Shown here piece after piece: positions 62,446 through 64,000 of a stretch of 64,000 nucleotides of DNA; within the stretch, counting starts at the first letter, position 1, and each line of letters starts with the position of its first letter. The stretch is from contig NZ_AJTS01000036.1 in assembly GCF_000275725.1 (NCBI RefSeq), positions 124,001 through 188,000 on the forward strand. The letters run 5' to 3'. The notes beneath the pieces were generated by a model. That model was not told the DNA's origin and did not search any database. It saw only the letters and a program-made list of their open reading frames with translations. Made by a program: the position numbers and the translations under genes. This stretch comes from Vreelandella stevensii S18214. GTDB taxonomy: Bacteria > Pseudomonadota > Gammaproteobacteria > Pseudomonadales > Halomonadaceae.

Positions 62446-62949
62446 ATGCGCTTGACGACCAAAGGCCGATACGCCGTTACCGCCATGCTGGATCTGGCGA
62501 TCAATACGCCACAAGGCCCCACCAGCCTGGGCGATATATCCCAGCGCCAGGAGATCTCGCTCTCGTATCTGGAACAGCTGTTTGCGCGGCTGCGGCGCAG
62601 CGGGCTGGTCTCCAGCGTGCGTGGTCCGGGCGGCGGTTATCTTCTTGCCAGACCTGCCACCGAGATCAGCGTGTCCCAGGTCATCGATGCGGTCAATGAA
62701 ACCGTCGATGCCACCCGCTGCCAGGGGCTTTCCGACTGCCAGCAGGGCGACACTTGCCTGACCCACCACTTGTGGTGCGAACTTTCGGGTCAGATACGCC
62801 ACTTTCTGGATGACGTGACGCTGGCGCAGCTGATGCAGCGCCCGGACGTCATTCGCATTGCCGCTCGACAGAAGCAGCGCGCCGACGCCGGGATCCTTGC
62901 TTCGTCCCCCCTGACGCCACTCACTGCCCGTTGGAAATCAAGCCCATGA
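62446..62949 (+). CDS. iscR: Fe-S cluster assembly transcriptional regulator IscR
   Basis: 167 residues from the ATG at 62446 ([18 protein letters not shown]), the family start. An Rrf2-type winged helix ([26 protein letters not shown]) is followed by the cluster ligands in [17 protein letters not shown]: three Cys and one His, spaced as in IscR. With a [2Fe-2S] cluster it represses the isc operon; without it, it acts at type 2 sites. It overlaps the iscS start by 4 bp, as usual, and its own promoter carries an IscR site. Confidence 0.96.
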   Translation: MRLTTKGRYAVTAMLDLAINTPQGPTSLGDISQRQEISLSYLEQLFARLRRSGLVSSVRGPGGGYLLARPATEISVSQVIDAVNETVDATRCQGLSDCQQGDTCLTHHLWCELSGQIRHFLDDVTLAQLMQRPDVIRIAARQKQRADAGILASSPLTPLTARWKSSP

Positions 62950-64000
62950 CCGCCACCCCCTCACTGCCCATTTACCTCGATTATGCCGCCACTACGCCGG
63001 TAGATGAGCGCGTGGCCGAGGTGATGACCCGCTACCTGACCGTCGACCAACTGTTTGCCAACCCGGCATCGCGTAGCCACATGCTGGGCTGGCAGGCAGA
63101 GCAGGTGGTGGAGCAGGCACGGTGCCAGGTGGCCGACCTGATTCATGCCGACCCCCGCGAGATCGTGTGGACCAGCGGTGCTACCGAAGCCAACAACCTG
63201 GCGCTGATCGGCTTCATGCGCGCCAATCGCCAGCGCGGCATGCACCTGGTCACTTCGTCCATCGAACACAAGGCGGTGGTGGATACCGCCAGGGCGCTGG
63301 AAAGCGAAGGCTTCGAGGTCACCTGGCTCAAGCCCCAGCGGGACGGGCGCATCACCCCCGAACAGCTGCGCGAGGTCATGCGGGATGACACCGCCCTGGT
63401 CTCGCTGATGGCAGTGAACAACGAGCTGGGCAGCATCAACGACATCGCGGCGCTGGCCGCCGTGGCCCACGACTTTGGCGCAGCCTTCCATACCGATGCC
63501 GCTCAGGCGGTAGGACGCATCCCGCTGGACGTGGTCGAACAGCATATCGACTTGATGTCGCTGTCTGCCCATAAAGCCTATGGCCCCAAGGGGGTCGGCG
63601 CTCTGTACGTGAAACGCCACCCGGACATACGTGTCGAAGCGCTGATTCACGGCGGCGGGCACGAGCGTGGTATGCGTTCCGGCACCCTGCCCACCCATCA
63701 GATTGCGGGTATGGGAGAAGCCTTTACCGTCATGCAACAGCAGCAGGCCCAGGATCAGGCCCATGTTGCCGCCCTTCGCGAGCAGTTGCTGAATGGCCTG
63801 AGCACGCTGGACGGCGTCATCCCCAACTCGCCCCAGCAGCACGGGGTGCCCAATATTCTCAATCTCGCTTTCGAGGGCGTCGATGGCGAAGCGCTGTTGA
63901 TGGCTCTGCGCGACGTCGCCGTGTCCACGGGCTCTGCCTGCAACTCGGCCAGCGTCGACCCCTCTTACGTCCTGCTGGGCATCGGAACGCCCCGTCGGCT
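62946..64000 (+). CDS. iscS: Cysteine desulfurase IscS (runs off the window)
   Basis: The frame is open from the ATG at 62946 to the end of the window (351 complete codons, of about 404 expected), with no stop. The start overlaps the iscR stop (ATGA). IscS takes sulfur from cysteine as a persulfide and supplies Fe-S assembly, tRNA thiolation and other pathways. Visible: [36 protein letters not shown], the PLP Lys in [10 protein letters not shown], and the persulfide Cys loop [10 protein letters not shown] near residue 325. It is the second gene of the isc operon; iscU and the rest would follow. Confidence 0.97.
   Translation, partial: MTATPSLPIYLDYAATTPVDERVAEVMTRYLTVDQLFANPASRSHMLGWQAEQVVEQARCQVADLIHADPREIVWTSGATEANNLALIGFMRANRQRGMHLVTSSIEHKAVVDTARALESEGFEVTWLKPQRDGRITPEQLREVMRDDTALVSLMAVNNELGSINDIAALAAVAHDFGAAFHTDAAQAVGRIPLDVVEQHIDLMSLSAHKAYGPKGVGALYVKRHPDIRVEALIHGGGHERGMRSGTLPTHQIAGMGEAFTVMQQQQAQDQAHVAALREQLLNGLSTLDGVIPNSPQQHGVPNILNLAFEGVDGEALLMALRDVAVSTGSACNSASVDPSYVLLGIGTPRR

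Overview
The window is a stretch of GC-rich gammaproteobacterial chromosome. The housekeeping genes and their order (queA-tgt-yajC-secD-secF, a suhB-like gene, trmJ, cysE, iscR-iscS), two TRAP transporters, gabT, selO and a very large surface repeat protein suggest a marine or halophilic member of the Halomonadaceae (Halomonas-like). This placement is inferred from gene content, not from a marker phylogeny.

Layout. 1-3.9 kb: the end of a family III CoA-transferase, a c-di-GMP phosphodiesterase abutting a diguanylate cyclase, and gabT. 3.9-6.8 kb: a TRAP transporter. 7-19.8 kb: single housekeeping and accessory genes, namely a thiamine-binding-like protein, a hydrolase, dinB under a LexA box, selO, an alkyladenine glycosylase, a sirtuin, a UbiH-family hydroxylase, an exported MetX-like hydrolase, a racemase, a DsbA-like protein, a CDF transporter with a decayed second copy of its 3' end, a small PAS/chemoreceptor-tip protein and rnz.

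19.8-28.5 kb: a probable defence island on the minus strand. It holds (a) an AT-rich, translationally coupled pair, a DUF262-family protein plus a MAE_28990-type HEPN protein, and (b) a complete four-gene Wadjet/MksBEFG-like SMC operon (SMC ATPase, MksE-like, kleisin-like, TOPRIM nuclease), with every junction a 4-bp overlap.

28.6-47 kb: a large catabolic and uptake region. It contains three separate histone-deacetylase/acetylpolyamine-amidohydrolase family genes, all with intact metal sites, a GntR regulator with a paired operator candidate, a dipeptide-type ABC transporter, an FAD-linked oxidase, two PLP aminotransferases, a second TRAP transporter, an ornithine cyclodeaminase/ketimine reductase homologue, an AraC regulator and a RidA protein. 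Together they suggest import of acylated amines or amino acids, deacylation, transamination and handling of the resulting imines. The substrate is unknown.

47-53.6 kb: one gene for a protein of about 2150 residues with about 12 diverged repeats of roughly 120 residues, probably a secreted adhesin. 53.8-64 kb: tRNA-Leu(CAA) with its own promoter and terminator, the tRNA-modification/Sec operon, a SuhB-family protein that has lost most of its catalytic metal ligands, trmJ, cysE, and iscR-iscS behind a promoter that carries an IscR-type site and overlaps the end of cysE. iscS runs off the window end.
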